Part shown: piece by piece, positions 18,291-27,183 of the stretch
Layout of the letters: the number at the start of each line of letters is the position of its first letter
Numbering within the stretch: position 1 is the first letter of the stretch
Source: Erwinia sp039023475
Lineage (GTDB): Bacteria; Pseudomonadota; Gammaproteobacteria; Enterobacterales; Enterobacteriaceae
Length of the DNA stretch: 64,000 nucleotides
Direction: 5' to 3'
Assembly (NCBI RefSeq): GCF_039023475.1
Contig: NZ_JBCHVB010000001.1
Location: 682,001-746,000 of the forward strand
Notes under the pieces: model-generated
Seen by the model: the letters and a program-made list of their open reading frames with translations, nothing else
What the model was told of the DNA's origin: nothing
The model's database searches: none
Translations under genes and position numbers: made by a program

Positions 18291-19739
18291 ATGTCGGCGA
18301 ACGATAATGTAAAAAACGTCCCTAATGCCCTTCCGGCAGGGCACCGTTTTAACGAATTTGAAATTAAGGAAGTTATTGGCGGCGGCGGCTTCGGCATCGT
18401 CTATCGCGCCTGGGATCATCTTCTTGAGCGCACCATCGCCATCAAAGAGTATCTGCCGATCTCGCTGGCCTCCCGCGAAGAAGATCTGACGATTGTCCTG
18501 CGGGGAGAACGCTATCAGAAGCTGTTTTCCGCCGGCCTGAACAGTTTTATCCAGGAAGCCCGCCTGCTGGCCCGCTTCAATCATCCCGGCCTGCTGCACG
18601 TGCTGCGCTTCTGGGAAGAGAACGGCACCGCCTACATGGGCACCCTCTATTACAGCGGGATGACCCTCAAAGAGTGGCAGCAGGGACGCCCGGAGTCGAT
18701 CGATGATGCCTGGATCCGTCAGCTGCTGCCGCCGCTGTTCGGCGCGATCAACACCATCCATCTGGCGGGTTATCTGCATCGTGATATCTCACTCGACAAT
18801 ATCCAGATCCAGGATAACCATCTGCCGGTGCTGCTGGACTTTGGCTCTGCCCGTAAGGAGATCGGGAATCTGTCGGATGAAACCGAAATTATGCTGAAGC
18901 CGGGCTATGCGCCTATTGAACAGTACAGCGAAGAGAGCGATACCGACCAGGGGCCCTGGACGGATATCTATGCGCTCGGGGCGGTGCTGCATACGCTGGT
19001 CACCGGCAGCCCGCCGCCGGTGAGCGTGGTGCGCTGCATTGAGGATCGCTATCAGCCGCTTACCCAGCTCCGGCCGGCGGGCTTTTCCCTTTCGCTGTTA
19101 AACGCCATTGACCAGGCGCTGACCATGAAGCCGCAGGATCGTCCCCAGACGATTGATGAACTGGCAGCGCTGATTGATCTGCCCGTCGCAAGCGTTGAGC
19201 AACTGGTTAGCAGCACCACTCATACAGAAATCGTTGAGGAAACGATCGAGCCTCCGGTTACGGCCATGCCTGAACCGGAACCGGTCATCATGGCCGTGAA
19301 TCCTGCCGCAGGCTCGGCGGAACCCGTCACCCCACGTGATGCCCGTAAACTCTCAAAACCGCTGGTTATCATGAGCGGCGTGACCGTACTGGTGCTGGTG
19401 GTGCTGATTGCCTGGCTTAACCGTAGCGGCACCGGGGAACATCCCGAACACCCGGCCATCGCGGCGGAAAGCGCGGCGGATGCCGGCACGGTGAGCGAAG
19501 CCCGGACGGCAAATGACGCCGTGCCGATGCTGGCGACGGTCTATGTGAAGCTGGGAAGCGGAGACAGCCTGCTGCTTAACGGGACGCCCACTGAAGTGAA
19601 GCCGAACAAGAGCGGTTATGCCTCGCTGAATCTGGCGGCGGGCAGCTATAAAATCGAGCTACAGACCGGTACCGCCGTCTACAGCCATCAGCTGGAGGTT
19701 AACCGGGCGGGCACCTGGCTTATCAACCCAGGCCAGTAG
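18291..19739 (+). CDS. ppkA: Type VI-associated membrane Ser/Thr kinase (PpkA-like) with PEGA-like C-terminus
   Basis: Membrane-anchored eukaryotic-type kinase, 482 residues from the ATG at 18291 (a GTG nine bases upstream is the alternative). The kinase domain at about residues 20-290 shows GGGGFGIVYRAWD, the ATP lysine in AIKEY, catalytic HRDISLDN and DFGSAR. A single membrane segment (LVIMSGVTVLVLVVLIAWL) follows a linker. The periplasmic end has a PEGA-like module (VYVKLGSGDSLLLNGTP...GSYKIEL). It would phosphorylate the FHA protein and is the last gene of the type VI fragment. Confidence 0.85.
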   Translation: MSANDNVKNVPNALPAGHRFNEFEIKEVIGGGGFGIVYRAWDHLLERTIAIKEYLPISLASREEDLTIVLRGERYQKLFSAGLNSFIQEARLLARFNHPGLLHVLRFWEENGTAYMGTLYYSGMTLKEWQQGRPESIDDAWIRQLLPPLFGAINTIHLAGYLHRDISLDNIQIQDNHLPVLLDFGSARKEIGNLSDETEIMLKPGYAPIEQYSEESDTDQGPWTDIYALGAVLHTLVTGSPPPVSVVRCIEDRYQPLTQLRPAGFSLSLLNAIDQALTMKPQDRPQTIDELAALIDLPVASVEQLVSSTTHTEIVEETIEPPVTAMPEPEPVIMAVNPAAGSAEPVTPRDARKLSKPLVIMSGVTVLVLVVLIAWLNRSGTGEHPEHPAIAAESAADAGTVSEARTANDAVPMLATVYVKLGSGDSLLLNGTPTEVKPNKSGYASLNLAAGSYKIELQTGTAVYSHQLEVNRAGTWLINPGQ

Positions 19740-19748
19740 CGGTGGGGG

Positions 19749-20426
19749 TCACCCCACCAGCCCGTTATGGCACTCCTGAAGGTCACGCACGCGCTGAACC
19801 AGATCGGTCAGGCAGTCATCATAGAGGCCGCGCTTTTCAAGCTCCTGCTCAAGCAGAAACAGGTATTGCGCGTTGCTTCCCAGCGGACCACTGGCCTGCG
19901 CAATCAGCGGCGCGATGGTGCGTGGACAGGAGTCGGCCTCATAAAGCGGATGCCGGGGATCCATGACAAACGCCAGCACGTTGACCACTCTGCCGTCGTT
20001 AAGCGCCAGCTCGCACCAGGTGGGAAGATAGCAGCCCGTCACCATTTCACGCTTCCACAGCAGCGCCAGCTCCTCATGCAGCGTCTCCTCCGGCAGACGG
20101 AACGCCAGACCGGTGGTGCGACCGCCCTCTTTCAGCGCCAGCATCCGGCCTGGCTGGCTGGCGGTCCCGCGTCCGGCGGTAAGGCGCAGGCAGAATGCGC
20201 GATGCCATCCGCTCAGCGTCCCCTCCGCCACCTCCTCTGATTCGAAGATGGGGTTCCACATCAGGGAGCCATAGCCAAATACCCATACCGGACTGTCATC
20301 AGGACGACAGGCCAGCGTCGCAGCCAGTGAGGCGGCCCGCTGTTCACAGCTCCAGAACAGCGACTCCTCAATATCACCAAAAGCCGTTTTACAATCTGCT
20401 TTTAACAGGAAATCTCGTGTCAGCAT
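19749..20426 (-). CDS. chaC: Glutathione-specific gamma-glutamylcyclotransferase ChaC
   Basis: Cytoplasmic enzyme of the ChaC family (225 residues), degrading glutathione to 5-oxoproline and Cys-Gly. The substrate-loop motif VFGYGSLMWNP and the catalytic-glutamate region (YLPTWCELALNDGRVVNVLAFVMD) are visible. It is convergent with the kinase gene; a GGTGGGG/CCCCACC hairpin at 19741-19758 lies at the junction but lacks a T-run. In E. coli it groups with chaB and chaA, as here, although 274 bases separate it from chaB. Confidence 0.9.
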   Translation of the reverse strand: MLTRDFLLKADCKTAFGDIEESLFWSCEQRAASLAATLACRPDDSPVWVFGYGSLMWNPIFESEEVAEGTLSGWHRAFCLRLTAGRGTASQPGRMLALKEGGRTTGLAFRLPEETLHEELALLWKREMVTGCYLPTWCELALNDGRVVNVLAFVMDPRHPLYEADSCPRTIAPLIAQASGPLGSNAQYLFLLEQELEKRGLYDDCLTDLVQRVRDLQECHNGLVG

Positions 20427-20672
20427 CGCCCCTCCTGCTGTTATATTTCATTACCGTCAGAGCCTGACCAACAACGTTAGCGTTGCCTGTTTGTTAAACT
20501 CACCGTTTCGCTGTTAACCATGACCCTAAGCCATTCAGCAGATGCAATCAAGGTAACTGGCGGCACAAATAGCTAAATTTCACTTAAAGAGATCATCGGC
20601 TACGGCAGGAAAAACTTCAGATGGGGGTAAATAAATTTCTTAGCGGCAGGCTTCAGAGAGGCAGGGGCGTAA

Positions 20673-20694
20673 CAGGGCGATCGCGATCGCCCTG
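20673..20694. repeat. 22-bp perfect palindrome downstream of chaB
   Basis: CAGGGCGATCG followed immediately by its exact reverse complement. It contains GCGATCGC and ends seven bases before the chaB stop. There is no T-run on either side, so it is not a classical terminator. It may be a transcript 3'-end structure or a protein-binding palindrome. Confidence 0.6.
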
Positions 20695-20700
20695 CTGAAA

Positions 20701-20931
20701 TCAACTTTTAGGGTGCCATTTATCATCGTCGCCCTTCTGATATTTTGACTTCACGGCAGACCAGGCCACCTTATGGGCGACCTCCTCGCGTGATTCATCA
20801 CCGTGACGATCTTTCTTCTCTTTATACTGATCCCAGGCACTGTTAAATGCTTCCTGGTAGATATCCTGTGCGTGAGCCGGCAGCACGTTTTTAACGTTGT
20901 CCGGAAGCGATGAGCGTGAGTCATAAGGCAT
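20701..20931 (-). CDS. chaB: Cation transport regulator ChaB
   Basis: Small soluble protein of 76 residues of the ChaB family, recognised by MPYDSRSSLPDNVKNVLPAHAQDIYQEAFNSAW and the basic tail ending WHPKS. In E. coli it is the genetic neighbour of the ChaA antiporter and was proposed as its regulator, but the biochemical role is not settled. It is divergent from chaA here, 402 bases away, and co-oriented with chaC. Confidence 0.9.
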   Translation of the reverse strand: MPYDSRSSLPDNVKNVLPAHAQDIYQEAFNSAWDQYKEKKDRHGDESREEVAHKVAWSAVKSKYQKGDDDKWHPKS

Positions 20932-21333
20932 AGTACGTCTCCTGTTTGGTGAAACAATAAGCCTGGTGCAAAGGTGCTACTTTTTCCAGACGCCCGTTTA
21001 CGCCCGCAAGTAGCAATAAACCTTCCACAAGGCTATTTCACATAAACAACAACAACAATATGACAAATTAAAGCTCATTAAAAAATAAATAATTAAATTA
21101 ATTATCCATATAAATCAAGAAATTGAGTTATACAGCTTTATTAAAAAGGCCATTAAAAACAAAAACAATCAAAACCCGTAAAATTACGTAAACTGACAGG
21201 CAAGATGAGTCCTAATCAGCTACACTTGACGGCTTGTCATATACTTGAATCTGACAGCGAAAGGGTAAATGCATCGCCTGGGATCTCAACGCGACCTCAG
21301 GCTAAACCGGTCTGCATAAGGAAAACGACGCCT
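20932..21333. other. AT-rich intergenic region between chaB and chaA
   Basis: About 400 bases between divergent genes. The stretch 21041-21180 is strikingly AT-rich, with several A- and T-runs, the pattern typical of H-NS-responsive promoter regions. The plus-strand open frame from 21205 into chaA does not look like protein and is not counted as coding. Specific -35/-10 elements could not be assigned. Confidence 0.4.
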
Positions 21334-22425
21334 ATGAGTGCGCATGAAAGCGGCAAAACTCGCCATACCGAATATTCTCTCATCTTCCCCCTCGCCGCTC
21401 TGGCAATCCTCTGGTTCTGGGGAGCGTCGGACGCCTTACCGGTAATTATCGGCATCAACCTGCTGGCGCTGGTGGCGATCCTCAGCAGCGCCTTTAGCGT
21501 GGTACGCCATGCGGATGTGCTGGCTCACCGGCTGGGAGAACCCTACGGCTCGCTGATCCTCAGCCTCTCGGTGGTGATACTTGAGGTCAGCCTGATTTCC
21601 GCGCTGATGGCGACAGGAGATGCAGCTCCGGCGCTGATGCGCGATACGCTCTACTCCATTATTATGATCGTAACCTGTGGGCTGGTCGGCGCTTCGCTGC
21701 TGTTAGGGGGACGCAAATTCGCCACGCAGTACGTTAACCTTGCCGGTGTAAAACAGTATCTGATCGCTATCTTTCCGCTCGGCATTCTGGTGCTGGTGTT
21801 TCCAAACGCCCTGCCGGGCGGTAATTTCACGGTGACGCAGGCTTTACTCATCTCCGCCATCTCCGCCGCAATGTATGGCGTGTTTCTGCTTATTCAGACC
21901 AAAACGCACCAGAGCCTGTTTGTTTATGAACATGAAGATGAGGGTGACGATCCTCACCACGGCAAACCCTCGGTGCATTCCAGCTTATGGCATACGCTCT
22001 GGCTGATCGTTCATCTGATTGCCGTTATCGCGGTCACCAAAATGAACGCTTACACCCTGGAGTCGCTGCTGACGGAAGTGAACGCGCCCGCGCAGTTCAC
22101 CGGCTTTTTGATCGCCCTGCTGATCCTCTCGCCGGAGGGCCTGGGCGCCATCAAGGCGGTGCTGGCAAATCAGGTGCAGCGCGCCATGAATCTCTTTTTC
22201 GGCTCCGTGCTGGCGACCATATCGCTGACCGTGCCGACGGTTTCAATCATCGCCACGCTGACCGGCCAGCAGCTTATCTTTGGCCTGGAGCCACCGCAGA
22301 TGGTGATGCTGATGGCCGCCCTGCTGCTGTGCCAGATTTCGTTCTCGACCGGCCGCACCAATGTGCTTAACGGCACCGCCCATCTGGCGCTGTTTATCGG
22401 CTATCTGATGACGATCATGCTGTAG
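21334..22425 (+). CDS. chaA: Sodium-potassium/proton antiporter ChaA
   Basis: Inner-membrane cation/proton antiporter of the CaCA family, 363 residues with about 11 hydrophobic segments. The two family repeats each carry the acidic ion-binding motif (LSVVILEVSLISALM; ILSPEGLGAIKAVLANQ). A central acidic, histidine-containing cytoplasmic loop (YEHEDEGDDPHHGK) separates the halves. The ATG at 21334 matches the E. coli start; the 43 in-frame residues before it look non-coding. It acts in Na+, K+ and Ca2+ efflux at alkaline pH. Confidence 0.92.
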   Translation: MSAHESGKTRHTEYSLIFPLAALAILWFWGASDALPVIIGINLLALVAILSSAFSVVRHADVLAHRLGEPYGSLILSLSVVILEVSLISALMATGDAAPALMRDTLYSIIMIVTCGLVGASLLLGGRKFATQYVNLAGVKQYLIAIFPLGILVLVFPNALPGGNFTVTQALLISAISAAMYGVFLLIQTKTHQSLFVYEHEDEGDDPHHGKPSVHSSLWHTLWLIVHLIAVIAVTKMNAYTLESLLTEVNAPAQFTGFLIALLILSPEGLGAIKAVLANQVQRAMNLFFGSVLATISLTVPTVSIIATLTGQQLIFGLEPPQMVMLMAALLLCQISFSTGRTNVLNGTAHLALFIGYLMTIML

Positions 22426-22454
22426 GACACGGCGAGGTAAGCTTCAGTAAAAGG

Positions 22455-22479
22455 CCAGCCTGCAGAGGCTGGTTTTTTT
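22455..22479 (+). terminator. Intrinsic terminator of chaA
   Basis: CCAGCC-TGCAGA-GGCTGG stem-loop followed by seven T residues, 30 bases after the chaA stop. Confidence 0.9.
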
Positions 22480-22546
22480 ATGCCTGCCCGGTCTCTGACA
22501 ATCAGCGTGTGGGCAAGAAAAGTGGGGAATATCGTGACGGAAAGGC

Positions 22547-22583
22547 GGGAAAACGAAGCCGGACATCAGGGTGACGCCCGGCT
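22547..22583 (-). terminator. Possible terminator of hslJ
   Basis: On the minus strand AGCCGG pairs with CCGGCT across a 15-base loop, followed by TCGTTTTCC. The stem is short and the loop long, so this is a moderate call. Confidence 0.45.
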
Positions 22584-22590
22584 CTGCGGC

Positions 22591-23010
22591 TTACTGCTCT
22601 GCTCTGTAAACCAGCTTATGGCCTGCGCCGGTCAGCGTCAGCGTCTGCTGATCCAGCGTTAGCTTCGCGCCCTGGGTCAGCGCCTTGCCGAGCATATTTT
22701 CCCATTCGTTCAGCCGGGGATCGCTGCACAGCATGCGCGTGGAAGCCATCTGCGGCAGGCTCAGTACGCCCTGCTCCAGTTTTCCCTGACCAAAGAAGCG
22801 ATTGCACATCACGCCGCTAACGTGCATATTTTCGCCAAACCGGATACCCGGCTTCACGCCTTCCGGTAACCCGATCGCTTTACCATCTACGCTGGTCAGC
22901 ACAAAATAATGGTCGGCAAGCTTCGCCGCCTCGTCATTATTCTGCGCGCTGTTCGCGCTACAGCCCACGATCGCCATCGCCGCCATCAGCAGCGCAGCTT
23001 CTTTTTTCAT
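22591..23010 (-). CDS. hslJ: Heat-inducible META-domain lipoprotein HslJ
   Basis: Outer-membrane lipoprotein of 139 residues. The signal peptide ends in the lipobox AIVGC (cysteine about residue 17), and one META domain fills the rest (YFVLTSVDGKAI; VSGVMCNRFFGQG; MASTRMLCSDP). Two cysteines in the META core fit the HslJ disulfide. In E. coli HslJ is linked to novobiocin resistance and heat induction. It is a monocistronic minus-strand gene between chaA and kdsA, a place it does not occupy in E. coli. Confidence 0.88.
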   Translation of the reverse strand: MKKEAALLMAAMAIVGCSANSAQNNDEAAKLADHYFVLTSVDGKAIGLPEGVKPGIRFGENMHVSGVMCNRFFGQGKLEQGVLSLPQMASTRMLCSDPRLNEWENMLGKALTQGAKLTLDQQTLTLTGAGHKLVYRAEQ

Positions 23011-23083
23011 CAGTAAACTCCGTTTCGTTGCGGTTATCGGGCGGCCTGAAAAAGCCGCTAAGCATCTCAGCTTTCATCAGCGC

Positions 23084-23117
23084 AAAAAAAACGGCGGGTC
23101 CTTCCGGATGCCCGCCG
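23084..23117 (-). terminator. Intrinsic terminator of kdsA and the genes upstream of it
   Basis: CGGCGGG pairs with CCCGCCG across a 12-base loop and is followed on the minus strand by eight T residues. It lies 10 bases after the kdsA stop. Confidence 0.9.
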
Positions 23118-23126
23118 CAGTTGGGA

Positions 23127-23981
23127 TCAGCTGCTGGTGTCGAGCGCCGGGAAATTTTTCACCAGATCGTCAATCGCTTTAATCTGTGCCAGGAACGGCT
23201 CCAGCTTATCCAGCGGCAGAGCTGACGGACCGTCACACATGGCGTTCGCCGGATCCGGGTGCGCTTCGATAAAGAGGCCCGCCAGGCCAACCGCCATTCC
23301 CGCACGGGCCAGCTCGGTCACCTGACCGCGACGACCGCTCGAGGCTGCGCCGAAGGGATCGCGGCACTGCAGCGCATGGGTGACGTCAAAAATCACCGGG
23401 CTGCCGTGAGAAACCTGCTTCATAACGTTAAAGCCGAGCATATCAACAACCAGGTTGTCATAACCGAAGTTGGCACCGCGATCGCAAAGAATGATTTTCT
23501 CATTACCGCCTTCGGCAAATTTCTCCACGATGTTGCCCATCTGGCCCGGGCTGACGAACTGCGGCTTCTTGACGTTAATGACCGCACCGGTTTTCGCCAT
23601 GGCTTCGACCAGATCGGTCTGACGGGCCAGGAAGGCCGGCAGCTGGATCACGTCAACCACATCGGCTACCGGCTGCGCCTGGCTGGCTTCATGGACATCG
23701 GTGATGATTTTCACACCGAAGGTCTGCTTCAGCTCCTGAAAAATTTTCATCCCCTCTTCCAGGCCCGGTCCACGGTAGGAGCGAATGGAAGAGCGGTTGG
23801 CTTTATCAAAAGAGGCTTTGAACACGTAGGGGATGCCCAGCTTCTGGGTCACGGTCACGTAATGTTCACAGATGCGCATCGCGAGATCGCGTGACTCAAG
23901 AACGTTCATGCCACCAAAGAGCACAAACGGCAGGTCGTTTGCGACCTTGATATCTCCAATGCTAACCACTTTTTGTTTCAT
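23127..23981 (-). CDS. kdsA: 3-deoxy-D-manno-octulosonate 8-phosphate synthase
   Basis: Cytoplasmic enzyme (284 residues) condensing phosphoenolpyruvate with D-arabinose 5-phosphate to Kdo-8-phosphate, the first step of lipopolysaccharide inner-core sugar synthesis. The sequence matches E. coli KdsA nearly throughout: FVLFGGMNVLESRDLA, FKASFDKANRSS, KIITDVHEASQAQPVA, NVKKPQFVSPGQMGN, FDVTHALQCRDPFG. It is the last gene of the hemA-prfA-prmC-sirB2-sirB1-kdsA minus-strand cluster. Confidence 0.97.
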   Translation of the reverse strand: MKQKVVSIGDIKVANDLPFVLFGGMNVLESRDLAMRICEHYVTVTQKLGIPYVFKASFDKANRSSIRSYRGPGLEEGMKIFQELKQTFGVKIITDVHEASQAQPVADVVDVIQLPAFLARQTDLVEAMAKTGAVINVKKPQFVSPGQMGNIVEKFAEGGNEKIILCDRGANFGYDNLVVDMLGFNVMKQVSHGSPVIFDVTHALQCRDPFGAASSGRRGQVTELARAGMAVGLAGLFIEAHPDPANAMCDGPSALPLDKLEPFLAQIKAIDDLVKNFPALDTSS

Positions 23982-24012
23982 GCCTTCGCCTTATATATGC
24001 AGAGTTTACAGA

Positions 24013-24822
24013 TTAGTGCAGCGTGATCTGTTTTTGTTCAATCGAATGAATTTGCAACTTTATCATTTCACTGACGGGATCTTCCGGACAGTGCTCAACA
24101 AAGTAAGTGAGATCCGTTAAGGCCACATGCTCACAGTCCAGCTGGGCGAAGATCAGTCCGCGATCGCGGATCTCATAGGGATCTTCCGGGTCCATCTGCA
24201 CCAGTACCTGACTGACCTGAAGCGCCATCTCCATCTGTTTTTCTTCCATCAACGCCGACTTCAGCGTATCCAGCATTTTAGTCAGGACCTGATGCGGCTC
24301 CGCTTCCTCAAGATCGTCATCGTACAGTTCAGCTACCGGCCCGATATTACCTTTAAGCCAGACTTCCAGGGTATGTTCGCTCAGCGTTTCGCCATTGAAC
24401 GGATTAATGAACCACATCTCCTCATCAATCCAGTCAGCGCGCAGGATCAGCTGCGTGGGGAAGATAACCGGCATCATCGGCAGCGAAAGCTCACCAGCAA
24501 TATGCAGGAAAATCACGCCCAGCGACGCCGCCGTTCCCTGACGCGTTTTCAGTACGTTATCCAGCCAGAGCGTATCGGAGAGGCGATAAATGCCGCTCGC
24601 GCCGCCAAACCCCCACGTATGCCAGAAGAGCTCGATCAGCTTTTCCAGCTGGCAATCCTGCTCAAGCTGGGCCGGAATGGCGTTACGCGCCTCATCGACC
24701 AGCTGAGCCAGCTGTTTTTTTACGTCTTCAGCAGGAAAGTCGGGGCGGATCGCCTGAGTGGCTGCGATTACCGCCTCACACAGCGGAAGCGCTGTGGTAT
24801 CTAAAGTTGCTTTTGACGTCAT
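24013..24822 (-). CDS. sirB1: SirB1 family protein (transglutaminase-like fold plus TPR-like tail)
   Basis: Cytoplasmic protein of 269 residues. The central part (HTWGFGGASGIYRLSDTLWLDNVLKTRQGTAASLGVIFLHIA) is the SirB1 transglutaminase-like domain. The tail (KQMEMALQVSQVLVQMDPEDPYEIRDRGLIFAQL) resembles a TPR-type repeat. The family keeps the cysteine-protease fold, but an active cysteine is not evident in the usual place. Its start overlaps the sirB2 stop by four bases. The molecular role is unknown; in Salmonella the locus was linked to the sirA regulator. Confidence 0.88.
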   Translation of the reverse strand: MTSKATLDTTALPLCEAVIAATQAIRPDFPAEDVKKQLAQLVDEARNAIPAQLEQDCQLEKLIELFWHTWGFGGASGIYRLSDTLWLDNVLKTRQGTAASLGVIFLHIAGELSLPMMPVIFPTQLILRADWIDEEMWFINPFNGETLSEHTLEVWLKGNIGPVAELYDDDLEEAEPHQVLTKMLDTLKSALMEEKQMEMALQVSQVLVQMDPEDPYEIRDRGLIFAQLDCEHVALTDLTYFVEHCPEDPVSEMIKLQIHSIEQKQITLH

Positions 24823-25217
24823 ACAATCCCCAACAGTGGCATCTTCGTCGTGGCCAGTTTATAAATCAGCACCAGGGCGACCACCGCCACAATAAATGCA
24901 ATCCAGCGCACTTTCTGTCCCCGGGGCCGGCGGCTCAGGGCGACAGAACCCAGTGCGATATAGATAATAACGCCAAACAGCTTCTCAGTCAGCCAGCTGC
25001 CTTGCGGCGTGAAGGGATAGAAACGCGTTATCATGACCAACAGGATACCGGAAAGTAACAGCAGCGTATCGTTGATATGCGGCACAATGCGAACCCAGCG
25101 GCGCGTCAGACAGGCTGACCGGCGCTGTAGCCAGTAAAACCGCAGTATAAACAGCGTGATGGTAATCACCACGGTCAGAAAATGAAGATTTTTTATTACG
25201 CCATACCATGCGGCCAT
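24819..25217 (-). CDS. sirB2: SirB2 family inner-membrane protein
   Basis: Small integral membrane protein of 132 residues with four predicted membrane segments (LHFLTVVITITLFILRFYWL; LLLLSGILLVMITRFYPF; FGVIIYIALGSVAL; RWIAFIVAVVALVLIYKLA). The SirB2 family motif VPHINDTLLLLSGI is present, with a conserved histidine that also occurs in invasion-gene-regulator homologues. It is coupled to sirB1 by an ATGA overlap and follows prmC by 11 bases. Function is unproven. Confidence 0.87.
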   Translation of the reverse strand: MAAWYGVIKNLHFLTVVITITLFILRFYWLQRRSACLTRRWVRIVPHINDTLLLLSGILLVMITRFYPFTPQGSWLTEKLFGVIIYIALGSVALSRRPRGQKVRWIAFIVAVVALVLIYKLATTKMPLLGIV

Positions 25218-25228
25218 TCTTCTCTCCT

Positions 25229-26062
25229 TTAAACGGGACGCCGGGCAAAAGTCACGCGATCGTTACCGCCATAATCCTGCCGCGTCTGAACCTGCTCAAA
25301 ATGATGATCGAGCAGGATTGCGCGCACCTGCTCCGCCTGCTGCCAGCCATGTTCAAACATCAGCCAGCCACCCGGCAGCAGATAATGTCCGGCCTGAGCG
25401 GCAATTGTTTTGATATCCGCCAGCCCATTATCCCCCGCCACCAGCGCGCTGGCGGGCTCAAAGCGCACATCGCCCTGAAGAAGGTGCTCGTCCGCTTCGT
25501 CGATATAGGGAGGATTACTGACAATCATCGAGTAACGCATCTCCCCGACGTCGCTGAACCAGTCACTGCGGCAGAAATGCACATTGCCGAGCGCCAGCCG
25601 CTGTGCGTTGCTTTGCGCCAGCGTCACCGCGCCCGCCACGCAGTCAACGCCGGTCACCCGGGCATCAGGACGCTCGCTGGCAATCGCCAGCGCAATAGCG
25701 CCGGTGCCGGTGCCTAAATCGAGGACCGCCGGACCGTTCGCCGGCAGGTGGGCAAGCGCCAGCTCAACCAGGAGTTCGGTGTCGGGGCGGGGGATCAGGG
25801 TGTCGCCGGAGACCCGAAGCGGTAATGACCAGAATTCGCGCTCGCCCGTCAGATAAGCAACGGGCTCACCGCTGGCGCGGCGGGCAATTAACACGCTGAG
25901 ACGTTCAAGCTGCGCTGGCGTCAGCAGGGTCTCATCAAACGCTATCAGCCAGCTGCGGGATTTGCCGGTCACGTGTTCCAGCAGGATCTCCGCATCGCGC
26001 TTCGGGCTTTCGCTTTCAGCGAGCTGCGCGATAGCGGCACCTCGCCACTGGCGAATCTCCAT
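25229..26062 (-). CDS. prmC: Release factor glutamine methyltransferase PrmC (HemK)
   Basis: Methyltransferase of 277 residues that methylates the GGQ glutamine of release factors 1 and 2. The SAM site VLDLGTGTGAIALAIASE and the substrate-amide motif VSNPPYID are present, after a helical N-terminal release-factor-binding domain. Its ATG overlaps the TAA of prfA by one base (TAATG), coupling enzyme and substrate synthesis. Confidence 0.96.
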   Translation of the reverse strand: MEIRQWRGAAIAQLAESESPKRDAEILLEHVTGKSRSWLIAFDETLLTPAQLERLSVLIARRASGEPVAYLTGEREFWSLPLRVSGDTLIPRPDTELLVELALAHLPANGPAVLDLGTGTGAIALAIASERPDARVTGVDCVAGAVTLAQSNAQRLALGNVHFCRSDWFSDVGEMRYSMIVSNPPYIDEADEHLLQGDVRFEPASALVAGDNGLADIKTIAAQAGHYLLPGGWLMFEHGWQQAEQVRAILLDHHFEQVQTRQDYGGNDRVTFARRPV

Positions 26063-27144
26063 TACTCCTGGCCTGACAGTGCGGCCAGCTGGTCCGCCTG
26101 ATATTCCTGCACAATAGGCTCAATCAGGAAGTCCAGCTTGCCTTCCATCGTCTCATCAAGACGATAGAGGGTCAGGTTAATCCGGTGGTCGGTCACGCGG
26201 CCCTGCGGAAAGTTGTAGGTGCGGTTACGGTCTGAACGGTCGCCGCTGCCCAGCAGATTGCGGCGGGTTGAGGCCTCATCCTGCTGACGCCGGGCAACTT
26301 CCGCCGCCCGGATGCGCGCGCCCAGTACCGCCAGCGCTTTCGCTTTGTTTTTATGCTGCGAGCGCTCGTCCTGACACTCCACCACAATGCCGGTCGGCAG
26401 GTGGGTGATACGGATGGCGGAATCGGTGGTGTTGACGTGCTGACCGCCCGCACCGGAGGAGCGGAAGGTGTCGATTTTCAGGTCGGAAGGATTAATCTCC
26501 GGCAGCTCAGCTTCAGGCAGCTCCGGCATGACGGCCACGGTACAGGCAGAAGTGTGAATACGCCCCTGGGATTCAGTTTCCGGCACGCGCTGTACGCGAT
26601 GACCGCCCGATTCAAACTTCAGTCGCCCAAAGGCACCCTCGCCGATCACTTTAGCGATGATCTCTTTGTAGCCGCCGTGTTCGCCTTCGTTGACGCTCAT
26701 CACTTCAATCTTCCAGCGCCGGGCTTCCGCGTAGCGGCTGTACATGCGGAAAAGATCGCCGGCAAAAATGGCGGCTTCATCCCCGCCGGTGCCGGCACGC
26801 ACTTCCAGATAACAGTTGCGTTCGTCATCAGGATCTTTCGGCAGCAGCAACACCTGGAGTTCCTGCTCCAGCTGTTCGCTGGCTGCCTGGGCTTCTTTCA
26901 GCTCTTCCTGCGCCATCTCGCGCATTTCGGCGTCGCCAAGCATCTCTTCGGCGGTGGCGATATCATCCTGAGTCTGCTGCCATTTGCGGAAGCACTGGCT
27001 GACGTCGGTCAGCTGAGCATATTCCCGCGACAGCGCGCGGAAACGCTCCTGATCGGCGATCACGCCTGCGTCGCCCAGCATCGCCTCCACTTCTTCGTGG
27101 CGCTCCTGCAAGGCTTCCAGTTTGGCAACAATAGAAGGCTTCAT
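26062..27144 (-). CDS. prfA: Peptide chain release factor 1
   Basis: Release factor recognising UAA and UAG, 360 residues. It contains the stop-codon-reading PEL... region (PELPEAELPEINPSDL) and the catalytic GAGGQHVNTTDSAIR loop, whose glutamine is the PrmC target. It lies 39 bases after hemA and is overlapped by prmC. Confidence 0.97.
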   Translation of the reverse strand: MKPSIVAKLEALQERHEEVEAMLGDAGVIADQERFRALSREYAQLTDVSQCFRKWQQTQDDIATAEEMLGDAEMREMAQEELKEAQAASEQLEQELQVLLLPKDPDDERNCYLEVRAGTGGDEAAIFAGDLFRMYSRYAEARRWKIEVMSVNEGEHGGYKEIIAKVIGEGAFGRLKFESGGHRVQRVPETESQGRIHTSACTVAVMPELPEAELPEINPSDLKIDTFRSSGAGGQHVNTTDSAIRITHLPTGIVVECQDERSQHKNKAKALAVLGARIRAAEVARRQQDEASTRRNLLGSGDRSDRNRTYNFPQGRVTDHRINLTLYRLDETMEGKLDFLIEPIVQEYQADQLAALSGQE

Positions 27145-27183
27145 GGGTGTTGTTTTACCTGTATTGAAAAGAGGGCGAAAACG

